Shown here: one piece after another, positions 55,290-64,000 of the stretch
Numbering within the stretch: the first letter of the stretch is position 1
Layout of the letters: the number at the start of each line of letters is the position of its first letter
DNA from: Thalassospira profundimaris
Lineage (GTDB): Bacteria; Pseudomonadota; Alphaproteobacteria; Rhodospirillales; Thalassospiraceae
Reading direction: 5' to 3'
Assembly (NCBI RefSeq): GCF_003326795.1
Contig: NZ_JPWI01000006.1
Span: 62,001 to 126,000, forward strand
Length of the DNA: 64,000 nt
Notes under the pieces: model-generated
Databases searched by the model: none
Told to the model about the DNA's origin: nothing
The model's input: only the letters and a program-made list of their open reading frames with translations
Position numbers and translations under genes: made by a program

Positions 55290-55472
55290 TTATTGCCCTT
55301 CGGAACATGCTGCGTTGCGCAAGGCACGGGTTAACAGTCCGCAGAAAACAATCAAAATCGCCCATCCGGCAAAGAAATAGACAAACAGGATCGGCAGCCC
55401 GAATACCATGCCATCAAGGGAAAACATCCCGACCAGTGGCGGTATCCACAAAAAAAGAGCTGCGAGCGTCAA
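55290..55472 (-). CDS. Small membrane protein upstream of the CbrA-like kinase
   Basis: At least 60 residues with two helices: LAALFLWIPPLVGMFSL and FGLPILFVYFFAGWAILIVF. It ends 3 bases before the kinase start, so the two are coupled; small proteins of this type precede CbrA-like and other symporter genes (compare CbrX). The TTG at 55472 is the only standard start I find, but the frame stays open upstream, where AGGAG stands 8 bases before an in-frame ATC at 55511, giving SSPRRLTERALALT before the first helix. The true start is uncertain. Confidence 0.7.
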   Translation of the reverse strand: MTLAALFLWIPPLVGMFSLDGMVFGLPILFVYFFAGWAILIVFCGLLTRALRNAACSEGQ

Positions 55473-55556
55473 GGCAAGAGCGCGTTCTGTAAGTCTTCGC
55501 GGTGATGAGATGGGAAGTTCTCCTGATTGCGGGGCGTTGGCTTGTTTCTTGACGGG

Positions 55557-55940
55557 TTACTGAGCCGCCCGTTCAAGCAAGGCGCGAACGCGCGAGACAA
55601 CGTCGCGGGTGGAAAACGGTTTGGTCACAAAATCATCCACACCAAGCTCAAGACCCTTGCGGCGGTCGACTTCGCGTGTTTTGGCCGTCAGCATCATGAT
55701 GGGGATCAATCTGGTGTTGGTGTCGTTGCGTACAGCGCGCACGACTTCAAACCCGTCGCAGCCGGGCATCATCACGTCCAGAAGAACCATATCTGGAACA
55801 TCGCGGGCAATCATGGCGATCGCGGATTGGCCATCTGTGGCCACGCGCACATCATAGCCTTCTTTTTCCATAAGAAAGCTTAGCGATTCGACAATGGTTT
55901 CCTCATCTTCAGCAATCAGGACCTTTGGTCTGGCATTCAA
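55557..55940 (-). CDS. Single-domain response regulator
   Basis: A 127-residue CheY-like receiver: KVLIAEDEETIVESLSFLM, phosphoacceptor Asp55 in MVLLDVMMPGCDGFE, Thr in MLTAKTREVD and Lys in FVTKPFSTRDV. It lacks an output domain, so it may relay phosphate or bind a protein partner. It is the first gene of the group with the CbrA-like kinase, its likely phosphodonor. Confidence 0.9.
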   Translation of the reverse strand: MNARPKVLIAEDEETIVESLSFLMEKEGYDVRVATDGQSAIAMIARDVPDMVLLDVMMPGCDGFEVVRAVRNDTNTRLIPIMMLTAKTREVDRRKGLELGVDDFVTKPFSTRDVVSRVRALLERAAQ

Positions 55941-56077
55941 AGGACTCTCTCCCCGATTTTTCTGATTCTTATAGTAGTTATCGTATCTGTTAATTTATCA
56001 AATTATAATGCTACTTTGGGTGATGGCAAATCTGGTGGATTTGTCCTGCGGCTCGCAGGAGATCCATAGCGGCTCGC

Positions 56078-57649
56078 CTAGGGTCTTCCGTCGGCGGTAT
56101 CTGACATTTCATAGGCACGTTGTGCGCAATCATCGCGCGGGCACTGGCGGCAAGCAATCCCGACCGGTACAGCTGAGCCCGTGCGTTCAAGCGGCAGGGC
56201 ATCGGCATAGATGACCTCGTTTGCAAACGCTGTGTCGCACCCGATCATGACCGAATGCACCGATTGCGGGGTGCCATATCCACCCGCACCCGACCGCAAG
56301 GCACGCGCGACAAACAGATATTCGCTGTTATCTGGCAGGCGGACAAATTGTGAAATTACCCGTTCTGGCGCTAGATAGGCCTCATGTACGGCCCAGCGCG
56401 GGCACGCACCGCCATAGCGCGGCAATTGCAGACCGGATGCCGAAAAGCGTTTTGAAATATTCCCGGCAATGTCGGTCCGGATCAGGTGGAACGGAATGCC
56501 TTCTGCGCCGGGGCGACGCAATGTCGTCAGCCGGTGACAGATTTGCTCCCAGCTTGCGGCATAGCGTTGCTGCAAAAGTTCGATGTCATGGCGAAGATCA
56601 TGAGCATCTGCCAGGAACGCATCATAGGGCAGGACAAGGGCAGCAGCACAATATGAGATCAGTGCTTCATAGGCGCGCGCCCGCCCGGCGTCACTGCTGA
56701 TACTGGCCCCCTCAAGAACCGCATTTACCGCATCCCTTGCTTCAAGCTGACAGATGACCCGGGCGGCCTGAAAGCGTGCCGATGTGATGGCAAGGGCGCG
56801 CGAGATGCGCAATGTCCGTTCTGTGCTGTCCCACTGATATCCGTTGGTCGCAAAGATGTTCGAAGGCAGGCGTTCAACCCTGATATCATGCTCGCTTTCG
56901 AGATAATTGATCAGATCCGTCAGATACAAACCGCCATCAGGATCAATTCCGGGGCGCATTTCGGCAGCCTTGTCTTCAAGGGTCGGGAAATAGTTGGCAT
57001 TGTCATACAAAAGATCATCAACTTCCTCGGCGGGATTGTTGGCCGGACGTCCGGCGCTTCCGCGTTCGAGGAAATTGAAAATTTCGGCGGCTGATTCCTC
57101 AAGCCGATGGGATTCCTTGACCAGTGTCGCATTGAACCGTGCGCGCTGTTCGGGTGACAGATTGTCATAATCATCGAAGATTTCAGCAACAGTTCGGATC
57201 GATGTGATCCGGGTCAGGATTGAATGGCTGGCCTCGGTCAGGAACGGGTCGTGACTTAGGCGTTCGGAAAGGGCATCCACTTCATCAAGGCCACTGCGAT
57301 AGGCCCGGTAAAGGGCCAAAAAGGCGCTGATCATCCCCGGAGCAGCGGCGATCATGGCCGGGAATTCCCGGTTTTCGATCGGGGTGTTGTAGAAAACCGG
57401 GTCTGATGCGGCTTCGCTCAGATCGGCAAGTAGTCGTCCTTCCTCGGAGCCTGACAATGTATGCGGGTGAATTTCCAGAACGGCTGCAATCCGCATCAGC
57501 AAACCCCCGCCGATGGAACGCCGGTTATGTTCGATCAGATTAAGATAGCTTGCTGAAATTCCCGCGGCCTTGGCCAGGGCATTCTGGGTCATGCCGATGT
57601 CTTTTCGTCGTCCGCGAATGCGGTGTCCGATCGGGGCCTGACGAGACAT
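56078..57649 (-). CDS. ScfR-type (short-chain fatty acyl) XRE-family regulator
   Basis: The 523-residue protein has an N-terminal XRE helix-turn-helix (RIRGRRKDIGMTQNALAKAA, ISASYLNLIEHNRRSIGGG), a middle region with an ImmA/IrrE-like fold lacking an intact HExxH, and a C-terminal zinc-finger-like part (VPVGIACRQCPRDDCAQRAY). This layout matches regulators such as RamB, PccR and MccR, which sense short-chain acyl-CoAs. It is divergent from the HAAT importer operon, with TTTACAAA boxes in between, suggesting control of that importer. Confidence 0.88.
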   Translation of the reverse strand: MSRQAPIGHRIRGRRKDIGMTQNALAKAAGISASYLNLIEHNRRSIGGGLLMRIAAVLEIHPHTLSGSEEGRLLADLSEAASDPVFYNTPIENREFPAMIAAAPGMISAFLALYRAYRSGLDEVDALSERLSHDPFLTEASHSILTRITSIRTVAEIFDDYDNLSPEQRARFNATLVKESHRLEESAAEIFNFLERGSAGRPANNPAEEVDDLLYDNANYFPTLEDKAAEMRPGIDPDGGLYLTDLINYLESEHDIRVERLPSNIFATNGYQWDSTERTLRISRALAITSARFQAARVICQLEARDAVNAVLEGASISSDAGRARAYEALISYCAAALVLPYDAFLADAHDLRHDIELLQQRYAASWEQICHRLTTLRRPGAEGIPFHLIRTDIAGNISKRFSASGLQLPRYGGACPRWAVHEAYLAPERVISQFVRLPDNSEYLFVARALRSGAGGYGTPQSVHSVMIGCDTAFANEVIYADALPLERTGSAVPVGIACRQCPRDDCAQRAYEMSDTADGRP

Positions 57650-57669
57650 GCTGTGACCTCATTATTGAC

Positions 57670-57712
57670 AAAATTTACAAATTTTCACTCGTTGCGCCAG
57701 TATCTTTACAAA
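57670..57712. promoter_or_regulatory. TTTACAAA boxes in the ScfR/HAAT divergent promoter
   Basis: TTTACAAA occurs at 57674-57681 and at 57705-57712, 31 bases apart (about three helical turns). The first is inside the 16-base dyad AAAATTTACAAATTTT (57670-57685). TTTGCAAA-like sites are known for related regulators (PccR, RamB), so autoregulation and control of the importer are plausible. Confidence 0.45.
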
Positions 57713-57849
57713 AAAAATGTTACATATCAACTACGTGTTGATTCATTTTCAGAACATCCCCCTGTTTTGACAGGTCATGAAAAAAATTAACCAGAAAACA
57801 GACCTCAGATTTCTCTGAAACAGATCCCAAGACATTGGGGAGGAAAACC

Positions 57850-59211
57850 ATGTCGGAGACTAAAAATACCCGAAATGTATCTCGTCGTACGGTCCTGAAG
57901 GGCACTGCTGCGACCACCGGTGCTGCCCTGATCGGCGGTACTTTCCCGATGCATTTCATCAAGAATGCCCATGCCCAGACTTTCCGTGGCGATCCGGGCA
58001 ATGCCAGCAGCGTGAAACTCGGCTTTAACGTACCGCAGACCGGTCCGTATGCCGACGAGGGTGCTGACGAATTGCGTGCCTATCAGCTTGCGGTCAAGCA
58101 CCTGAACGGTGAAGGCGATGGCGGGATGCTCAACACGATCAAGCCGCTTCAGCTCAAGGGGAACGGTATTCTCGGCAAAAAAGTCGAGTTCGTGACAGGT
58201 GATACGCAAACCAAGTCGGATGCCGCACGTGCATCGGCCAAGCGTATGATTGAAAAAGACAATGTTGCAATGATCACCGGTGGTTCGTCATCGGGTGTGG
58301 CTGTTGCCGTTCAGGGTCTTTGTCAGGAAATGGGCGTCATCTTCATGGCGGGTCTGACCCACTCGAACGACACCACCGGCAAGGATAAAAAGCGTTATGG
58401 CTTCCGCCACTTCTTTAACGCTTACATGTCCGGTCAGGCAATTGCGCCGGTTCTTCTGGATGAATATGGCGCAGAACGCCGCGCCTATCACCTTACCGCC
58501 GATTACACCTGGGGCTGGACCCAGGAAGAGTCGATCAAGGCCGCGACCGAGAATATTGGCTGGGAAACCGTCAATACCGTCCGTACCCCGGTTGGTGCAG
58601 GTGACTTCTCCCAGTACATCACTCCGGTTCTGAATTCCGGCGCTGACGTCCTGATCCTGAACCACTATGGCAAGGACATGGTCAACTCGCTGACGCAGGC
58701 CGTTCAGTTCGGTCTGCGCGACAAGATGGTCAATGGCAAGCAGTTCGAAATCGTCGTTCCGCTGTATTCCCGTCTGATGGCACAGGGTGCCGGTGACGCT
58801 GCCAAGGGCATCCTTGGTACCACCAACTGGCACTGGTCGCTGCAGGATCCGGGTTCGCAGGCCTTTGTCAAATCGTTTGGTCAGGAATACGGCTTCCCGC
58901 CGTCCCAGGCTGCACACACCTGCTATGTCCAAGCGCTGCTTTATGCAAACGCCTGCGAAATGGCCGGTACCTTTGCACCTTGGGAAGTCATCAAACAGCT
59001 CGAAGGGTTCGAGTTCGATGGCGCGGGCAACGGTCCGACCCTCTATCGTGCAGAAGACCACCAGTGCTTCAAGGATGTTCTGGTCGTGCGTGGTAAAGAA
59101 AACCCGCAGTCCAACTTCGACCTTCTTGAAGTCGTCAAAGAAGTGCCGCGTGCACAGGTTGAGTATCCGGCCGACATGTTCGGCGGGGAGCTTGGCCCGT
59201 ATCAGGTCTGA
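57850..59211 (+). CDS. HAAT-family ABC binding protein with Tat signal
   Basis: The protein of about 453 residues starts after GGGGAGG with a twin-arginine signal (VSRRTVLKGTAATTGAALIG, cleavage near AHA). The mature domain is a type I periplasmic binding fold of the branched-chain amino acid/amide family: LGFNVPQTGPYADEGADELR, ASAKRMIEKDNVAMITGGSS, and TADYTWGWTQEESIKAATE. It is longer than usual LivJ proteins (about 370). The ligand may be an amino acid, amide or short-chain acid; the ScfR-type neighbour hints at the last. A 120-base gap with no visible signal precedes livH. Confidence 0.9.
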   Translation: MSETKNTRNVSRRTVLKGTAATTGAALIGGTFPMHFIKNAHAQTFRGDPGNASSVKLGFNVPQTGPYADEGADELRAYQLAVKHLNGEGDGGMLNTIKPLQLKGNGILGKKVEFVTGDTQTKSDAARASAKRMIEKDNVAMITGGSSSGVAVAVQGLCQEMGVIFMAGLTHSNDTTGKDKKRYGFRHFFNAYMSGQAIAPVLLDEYGAERRAYHLTADYTWGWTQEESIKAATENIGWETVNTVRTPVGAGDFSQYITPVLNSGADVLILNHYGKDMVNSLTQAVQFGLRDKMVNGKQFEIVVPLYSRLMAQGAGDAAKGILGTTNWHWSLQDPGSQAFVKSFGQEYGFPPSQAAHTCYVQALLYANACEMAGTFAPWEVIKQLEGFEFDGAGNGPTLYRAEDHQCFKDVLVVRGKENPQSNFDLLEVVKEVPRAQVEYPADMFGGELGPYQV

Positions 59212-59329
59212 TACAGCCAAATTGATGCAAGCAGGGCCGACCATCTCCCAATGGTCGGCCCGTTTGCCCTCTGGCCCCGGCCTATACGACTTTTGACTAA
59301 GTCCCTTACGAATACGCGGCGGATAACTG

Positions 59330-60346
59330 ATGGACGCTATATTTCTTCAAATTCTTAATGGTCTGGACAAGGGCGGCGCCTATGCGCTGATCGCGCTTGG
59401 TCTGACTCTGGTGTTCGGCACGCTCGGCGTGGTGAACTTTGCGCATGGTGCCATCTTCATGATGGGTGCCTTTTGTGCGGTTACGGTCGAAAAACTTCTG
59501 ACCCTGTCTGTTCGGGTCAGGGACGAGTCTGTGACCTTCTTTGAAGCCTACAAGGAAACGCCTTATCTCGAAGTGTGGTTTGGCGATACCGGCACGGCAA
59601 TCATTGACTGGTCTGTACCGCTTTCGATCATTCTGGCGATACCCGTGATGCTGTTGATCGGCATCGTGATGGAACGCAGTCTGATCCGCTATTTCTACAA
59701 GCGTCCTCATGCCGAGCAGATCCTTGTGACCTTTGGTCTTGCCATCGTTTTGCAGGAACTGATCAAATCCTTCTTTGGTGCCAATCCGCTGCCGCAAGGC
59801 GCACCCGATATTGTCGCTGGTTCCGCCGCAATCGGCGCTGTGTTCGGTCTTGGGGATGCGGTCGTCTATCCCTGGTGGCGCCTGATCTATCTGGCCTTCT
59901 CGCTTCTGACCATCGGACTTGTCTTCTCGTTCTTGCATTTCACGACCTATGGGATGGTGGTGCGCGCAGGGATGGCTGACCGCGAAACGGTCGAACTGCT
60001 TGGAATCAATATTGAACGCCGGTTTACGATTGTGTTTGGCATTGCAGCCGTGGTTGCAGGTCTTGCCGGGGTTATGTACACGCCTGTCCTGCCACCGGAT
60101 TATCATCTGGGCATGGACTTCCTTGTATTGTCATTTGTTGTGGTGGTCGTCGGGGGCATGGGCTCGTTGCCCGGTGCGGTTCTCGCAGGGTTCCTGCTGG
60201 GTATCTTGCAATCCTTCTCGTCGATGACCGAGGTGAAGGACATCTTCCCGGGTATTGACCAGATCATCATTTATCTAGTTGCCGTCGTCATTCTGCTGAC
60301 CCGCCCGCGCGGTCTGATGGGTCGTCGTGGCGTGATGGAGAGCTAA
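59330..60346 (+). CDS. livH: HAAT importer permease, LivH type
   Basis: A 338-residue permease beginning [20 protein letters not shown], followed by [20 protein letters not shown], the family signature. The EAA-like loop is [20 protein letters not shown]. Residues about 60-95 form a loop ([20 protein letters not shown]) longer than in most LivH proteins. It begins a tight livHMGF group, one base before livM's Shine-Dalgarno region. Confidence 0.93.
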   Translation: MDAIFLQILNGLDKGGAYALIALGLTLVFGTLGVVNFAHGAIFMMGAFCAVTVEKLLTLSVRVRDESVTFFEAYKETPYLEVWFGDTGTAIIDWSVPLSIILAIPVMLLIGIVMERSLIRYFYKRPHAEQILVTFGLAIVLQELIKSFFGANPLPQGAPDIVAGSAAIGAVFGLGDAVVYPWWRLIYLAFSLLTIGLVFSFLHFTTYGMVVRAGMADRETVELLGINIERRFTIVFGIAAVVAGLAGVMYTPVLPPDYHLGMDFLVLSFVVVVVGGMGSLPGAVLAGFLLGILQSFSSMTEVKDIFPGIDQIIIYLVAVVILLTRPRGLMGRRGVMES

Positions 60347-60347
60347 A

Positions 60348-61526
60348 ATGACAAACACAAAAATCGTCTCCCCAAAGCAGGACCTCATCTATATGGCGAT
60401 CCTGTCGGCAGTGGTCCTGACCATGCCGATCTGGTTGCAGCCATTTGGTGCGGCCTATCCCGACCTGATGCAGAAATTCATGATCTTTGGCATCTTTGCC
60501 ATCGGCTATAACATTCTGTTTGGTCTGACCGGCTATCTGTCCTTTGGTCACGCGGCCTTTCTGGGGGTTGGTTCCTATACCGCCGTCTGGTCGTTCAAGC
60601 TGTTGTCGATGAATGTCATCCCGGCGTTGATTTTCGGAACGGTTCTGTCGGGACTGTTTGCGTTGGCCATCGGGTTTGTGTCCCTGCGTCGTTCGGGCAT
60701 CTATTTCTCGATCCTGACGCTGGCCTTTGCGCAGATGTCCTATAATCTGGCCTACTCGGTTCTCACCCCGATCACCAATGGTGAAACCGGTTTGCAGCTG
60801 ACACAGGGTGATCCGCGTGTGCTTGACCGTATGTCGGGTATTGAGGCGAATGCGTCTCTTCCGACCCCGAACCTGTTCGGGATCGAGGGGGTAGGCTATT
60901 CCGGTTTCTATATCTGTGCGGCCCTTTTGCTGATTTCGTTCTTCATCTATCTGCGCATCTTCCGTTCGCCCTTCGGGTTGAAGCTGCGTGCGATCAAGTC
61001 GAACCAGAACCGTATGGGTTATACCGGCTTTAGCACACGTCCCTATCTGATGACCGCCTTTGTCATTTCGGGCATGTATGCCGGTCTTGCCGGATCGCTT
61101 CTGGCGGTGACGGATCCGCTGGCCGGTGCTGAACGCATGCAATGGACGGCATCGGGCGAGGTTGTTCTGATCACCATTCTTGGTGGTGTCGGCACCCTTA
61201 TCGGTCCGCTGCTCGGTGCGGGGATCATCAAGTATTTTGAAAATATCTTCTCGGCCTTTAACGAGACGGTCCTTCTCAATGCGTTTTCATTCCTGCCTGA
61301 TTGGCTGGCTCATCCGGTCGCCTCTGTGGTCGGGCTGTTTGTCGGCGAAGGCTGGCATCTGACCCTTGGTCTTGTCTTCATGCTGATCGTGATCTTCCTG
61401 CCAGGGGGCATCATGGAAGGCATCAGCCGCCTCTGGCGACTGGTAACCCGACGCAACAAGGCCGAACCGGTCGCCGGGACACATGAAAACAAAGAAAAAG
61501 AACAAGCATCGGCGGGGGAGGTCTGA
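60348..61526 (+). CDS. livM: HAAT importer permease, LivM type
   Basis: The 392-residue permease has the LivM features [38 protein letters not shown] and [20 protein letters not shown]. The C-terminal 25 residues are highly charged and cytoplasmic. It begins one base after the livH stop and ends three bases before livG. Confidence 0.93.
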   Translation: MTNTKIVSPKQDLIYMAILSAVVLTMPIWLQPFGAAYPDLMQKFMIFGIFAIGYNILFGLTGYLSFGHAAFLGVGSYTAVWSFKLLSMNVIPALIFGTVLSGLFALAIGFVSLRRSGIYFSILTLAFAQMSYNLAYSVLTPITNGETGLQLTQGDPRVLDRMSGIEANASLPTPNLFGIEGVGYSGFYICAALLLISFFIYLRIFRSPFGLKLRAIKSNQNRMGYTGFSTRPYLMTAFVISGMYAGLAGSLLAVTDPLAGAERMQWTASGEVVLITILGGVGTLIGPLLGAGIIKYFENIFSAFNETVLLNAFSFLPDWLAHPVASVVGLFVGEGWHLTLGLVFMLIVIFLPGGIMEGISRLWRLVTRRNKAEPVAGTHENKEKEQASAGEV

Positions 61527-61529
61527 TCC

Positions 61530-62291
61530 ATGTCCGAATACATTCTTGATGTCACTGACGTCGACAAGAACTTTGGCGGACTGCGCGCCCTTTCCGACAT
61601 CAACCTTCGGGTCAAGAAAGGCACAGTTCACGCGATTATCGGACCAAACGGTGCAGGTAAATCGACACTGCTGAACGTCATTGTCGGGCGTCTGGCCCCG
61701 AACCGTGGTCGGGTGTTGCTGGGTGATCAGGTTTTGACGGGCAAGGAGCCCCACGAAATCAACCAGCTTGGTGTTGCCCGCGTGTTCCAGACGCCGGAAA
61801 TCTTCCCGGAACTGTCGCTTTTGCAAAATGTGATGGTCCCGGCCTTTGCCAAACGTGAAGGCATCTTCAAGATGAACTTCATCAAAAGCCTGTTTGCGGA
61901 AAAGGAAGTGCGCGAACATGCCGAGCATCTTCTTGATGATGTCGGGCTGATTTCGCAAAAGGACAATATTGCCGGTTCGATGTCGCGCGGTGACAAACGC
62001 CGTCTGGAACTTGCAATGTGTCTTGGGCAACAGCCCAAGCTGTTCCTTCTTGACGAACCGACCGCCGGTATGGCCCGTCATGATACCAACCGCACGATTG
62101 ATCTTCTTAAACGGATCAAGGAACGCGGCATGACCAAGGTCATTATCGAACATGACATGCATGTTGTGTTCAGTCTGGCTGACCGCATCAGTGTACTGGC
62201 TCAGGGGGCGATCATTTGCGAAGGCACGCCCGAAGAAGTGCGCAATGATCCACGTGTCAAGGAAGCCTATCTCGGAGGGGAATCAGAATGA
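61530..62291 (+). CDS. livG: HAAT importer ATPase, LivG type
   Basis: A 253-residue ABC ATPase: Walker A IGPNGAGKSTLLNVI, signature SMSRGDKRRLELAMCL and Walker B LFLLDEPTAGMARHDT with IIEHDMHVVFSLADR. The signature is an SRGDKRR variant rather than the more usual SYGxQRRLE. It overlaps livF by 4 bases. Confidence 0.93.
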   Translation: MSEYILDVTDVDKNFGGLRALSDINLRVKKGTVHAIIGPNGAGKSTLLNVIVGRLAPNRGRVLLGDQVLTGKEPHEINQLGVARVFQTPEIFPELSLLQNVMVPAFAKREGIFKMNFIKSLFAEKEVREHAEHLLDDVGLISQKDNIAGSMSRGDKRRLELAMCLGQQPKLFLLDEPTAGMARHDTNRTIDLLKRIKERGMTKVIIEHDMHVVFSLADRISVLAQGAIICEGTPEEVRNDPRVKEAYLGGESE

Positions 62292-63040
62292 ACGCGCTAC
62301 CAAAACAGGAACCTGTACGTAGACAGGGTGGCGATCCGGCATTTTTCTCGGTCTATGATATCCATGCCTATTACGGTGAAAGCTACATCGTTCAGGGGCT
62401 TTCCTTTGACATCCGCGAGGGCGAAATCCTTGCCCTTCTCGGACGTAACGGGGCGGGGAAGACATCGACCCTTCGCACCCTTGCGCGAATGGGTGACCCG
62501 GAACTCAAACATGGTGAAATCTGGCTTGATCACCAGCCGCTGCACAAGATGAAGGCCTGGCAGGCTGCGCGCATTGGTGTGCAGCTTGTCCCTGAAGACC
62601 GCCGGATCATTCCGGGCATGACGGTGCAGCAAAACCTGGAACTGGCCCAGATCGCCGAGCCGATTGGCTGGTCAGTCGAACGCATTTACGAGCTGTTCCC
62701 GCGTCTTGGCGAAAGGGCGGAACAGGAGGCCATCACGCTTTCGGGCGGCGAACAGCAGATGCTGGCGATCGGCCGTGCGTTGGCGCGTGACATCAAGATT
62801 TTGCTCCTTGATGAGCCCTATGAAGGCTTGGCGCCAGTGATCGTTCAGGAAATCGAAAAGACGCTTCAGAACGTCAAGAAACTGGGCATCACCACCATCA
62901 TTGTCGAACAGAACGCGATTGCGGCCCTGAAACTGGCAGACCGTGCCATCATCATGGATAGCGGCGAGATCGTCTTTGACGGGACGGCGCAGGCTGTTCT
63001 GGATGATGCCGAACTGCGTGATCAGTATCTGGCAATCTAG
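62288..63040 (+). CDS. livF: HAAT importer ATPase, LivF type
   Basis: The 250-residue ATPase shows LGRNGAGKTSTLRTLARMG (Walker A), LSGGEQQMLAIGRALARD (signature) and ILLLDEPYEGLAPVIVQEI (Walker B), with VEQNAIAALKLADR as the switch region. It has an N-terminal extension of about 15 polar residues before the first strand. It is the last gene of the importer operon and is followed by a terminator. Confidence 0.93.
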   Translation: MNALPKQEPVRRQGGDPAFFSVYDIHAYYGESYIVQGLSFDIREGEILALLGRNGAGKTSTLRTLARMGDPELKHGEIWLDHQPLHKMKAWQAARIGVQLVPEDRRIIPGMTVQQNLELAQIAEPIGWSVERIYELFPRLGERAEQEAITLSGGEQQMLAIGRALARDIKILLLDEPYEGLAPVIVQEIEKTLQNVKKLGITTIIVEQNAIAALKLADRAIIMDSGEIVFDGTAQAVLDDAELRDQYLAI

Positions 63041-63101
63041 ATCTTGGGACAGGGGGGGCGTCTCCGAAGCTTTGTTGTAAGGGGGGCTTCGGGACAGATG
63101 A

Positions 63102-63128
63102 GGCCGTGCCTTTTGGGCGCGGCCTTTT
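63102..63128 (+). terminator. Rho-independent terminator of the HAAT operon
   Basis: GGCCGTGC (63102-63109) pairs with GCGCGGCC (63117-63124) with one wobble; TTTT and then CCCTTTTT follow. It also lies at the 3' end of the convergent Lrp gene, which could use it in reverse. Confidence 0.75.
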
Positions 63129-63134
63129 CCCTTT

Positions 63135-63605
63135 TTAAGTGTCTATGCCGACGGCCAGCCCCTCGAAATCCTTAAGAACATTAAGCACAATCGATGTTTT
63201 CACATGCTGGACCGAATCATGAGGCAAAAGCACTTCATTGACGAAATGCGACAATGCGGCAAGGTCCCTGGTCGCGACTTTCAGGTGGTAGTCCATTTCG
63301 CCGGTCAGTGAAAAGGCCTCAAGCACTTCAGGCAGATCGGCCAGCAATCTTGCAAACCGTTTGGCATTGTCGCGGTTATGGGTGGCAAGGGTCACCGAAA
63401 TCACCACAAGCAGTCCCAGCCCCATCTTCTGACGGTCGATATCGGCGCGATATCCCCTGATCACCTTGTCTTCTTCAAGGCGGGCACGCCGGCGTGAACA
63501 TTGCGATGCCGACAGCCCGATCCGCTCGGACAGGTCATTGTTGGTCAGGCGCCCGTCCTTTTGCAATTCTGCAAGCAGTTTAAGGTCTATTCGATCAAGT
63601 TGCAT
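63135..63605 (-). CDS. Lrp/AsnC-family regulator next to hppD
   Basis: The protein of 156 residues starts MQLDRIDLKLLAELQKDGRL, then a helix-turn-helix (LSERIGLSASQCSRRRARLE) and a RAM ligand-binding domain (ISVTLATHNRDNAKRFARLL, LTGEMDYHLKVATRDLAALS). A longer start at 63647 is less likely. It is divergent from 4-hydroxyphenylpyruvate dioxygenase, so it probably controls tyrosine/phenylalanine catabolism. Confidence 0.92.
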   Translation of the reverse strand: MQLDRIDLKLLAELQKDGRLTNNDLSERIGLSASQCSRRRARLEEDKVIRGYRADIDRQKMGLGLLVVISVTLATHNRDNAKRFARLLADLPEVLEAFSLTGEMDYHLKVATRDLAALSHFVNEVLLPHDSVQHVKTSIVLNVLKDFEGLAVGIDT

Positions 63606-63719
63606 CTTTTCCGCGTCCAAATGTGGATTGATGCATGATGTGTGCAATCATTTGCAGAAATCAACCCAAAATGCACGCACGTTGCATGCGGTTTGGCGCA
63701 CGATTGGGACATAACAAGA

Positions 63720-63745
63720 ATTCGAATAATTCCAGTAATTCGAAT
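63720..63745. promoter_or_regulatory. Paired palindromes upstream of hppD
   Basis: ATTCGAAT, itself a palindrome, occurs at 63720-63727 and again at 63738-63745, 18 bases apart, 25 to 50 bases before the hppD ATG. They are good candidates for Lrp-regulator half-sites overlapping the promoter. Confidence 0.5.
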
Positions 63746-63768
63746 GTTTCAATCAAAGGAGACTTCCG

Positions 63769-64000
63769 ATGGGTCCGTTCCCCCATGACGCCCCCCGTGC
63801 CACCATCAGTGATGAAAACCCTGCCGGAACTGACGGGTTCGAGTTCGTCGAATTCGCCCATGAAGATGCGCAAAAACTCGAAACCCTGTTTGAGCGCATG
63901 GGCTATAGCCCGGTTGCCCGGCATAAAACCAAAAACATCACCGTCTGGCGTCAGGGCGATATCAACTACATCCTCAATGCCGAGCCGACCTCACACGGCA
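63769..64000 (+). CDS. hppD: 4-hydroxyphenylpyruvate dioxygenase, N-terminal part (cut by window edge)
   Basis: The frame from the ATG at 63769 (AAAGGAG upstream) is open to the end of the window. The 77 visible residues, including GFEFVEFAHEDAQKLETLFE, RMGYSPVARHKTKNITVWRQ and GDINYILNAEP, match the first vicinal-oxygen-chelate domain of bacterial 4-hydroxyphenylpyruvate dioxygenase, which makes homogentisate from tyrosine-derived 4-hydroxyphenylpyruvate. The metal ligands lie in the missing part. Confidence 0.88.
   Translation, partial: MGPFPHDAPRATISDENPAGTDGFEFVEFAHEDAQKLETLFERMGYSPVARHKTKNITVWRQGDINYILNAEPTSHG

Overview
The window looks like a chromosomal segment of a free-living, probably marine alphaproteobacterium of the Rhodospirillales type (Thalassospira-like). 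That placement is an inference from gene content (aryl polyene genes, NasST-controlled nitrate assimilation, a CbrA-type kinase, many ABC importers) and from moderately GC-rich coding; no rRNA or marker gene is present to confirm it. Coding is dense, gene starts often overlap the preceding stop (ATGA), and I see no insertion sequence, phage, CRISPR array or tRNA.

Layout. 1-4033: an overlapping operon with the end of a membrane protein, an unusual sensor/HAMP-MFS fusion, a TrpX-like ABC binding protein and a GNAT acetyltransferase. 4046-6649: an orphan TAXI-TRAP binding protein divergent from a PLP-dependent diaminopropionate ammonia-lyase. 6755-10075: two tandem SyrD/PvdE-type exporters. 10159-12206: an exported dienelactone-hydrolase-family protein and a LysR regulator. 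12337-19361: a dipeptide-type ABC importer (Tat-signal binding protein, two permeases, a fused double ATPase) ending in an allophanate hydrolase. 19538-20491: a D-2-hydroxyacid dehydrogenase.

20522-37469 is a long minus-strand operon for an aryl polyene (APE)-type lipid: two ketosynthases, a chain-length factor, a ketoreductase, dehydratases, two ACPs, an AMP-ligase, a MIO ammonia-lyase, a thioesterase, acyl- and glycosyltransferases, an RND (MMPL) exporter, a LolA-like carrier and lipoproteins. A phosphopantetheinyl transferase is divergent at its promoter end (37594-38166).

38641-41892 holds a DUF2218-like orphan and a LysR gene divergent from mmsA. 41997-52518 is a nitrate assimilation island: nirB-nirD-nasA-truncated cysG on the minus strand, and narK-nasT-nasS on the plus strand. 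Both promoter regions carry sigma54-like -24/-12 elements. The nirB leader has two A1/G4 hexaloop hairpins followed by a strong intrinsic terminator, the architecture expected for NasT (ANTAR) antitermination, and the narK leader has at least one such hairpin.

52521-55940 encodes a CbrA-like transporter-kinase, a small membrane protein and a single-domain response regulator. 56078-63040 is a ScfR-type regulator divergent from a branched-chain (HAAT) ABC importer. The window ends with an Lrp-family regulator divergent from the start of 4-hydroxyphenylpyruvate dioxygenase.
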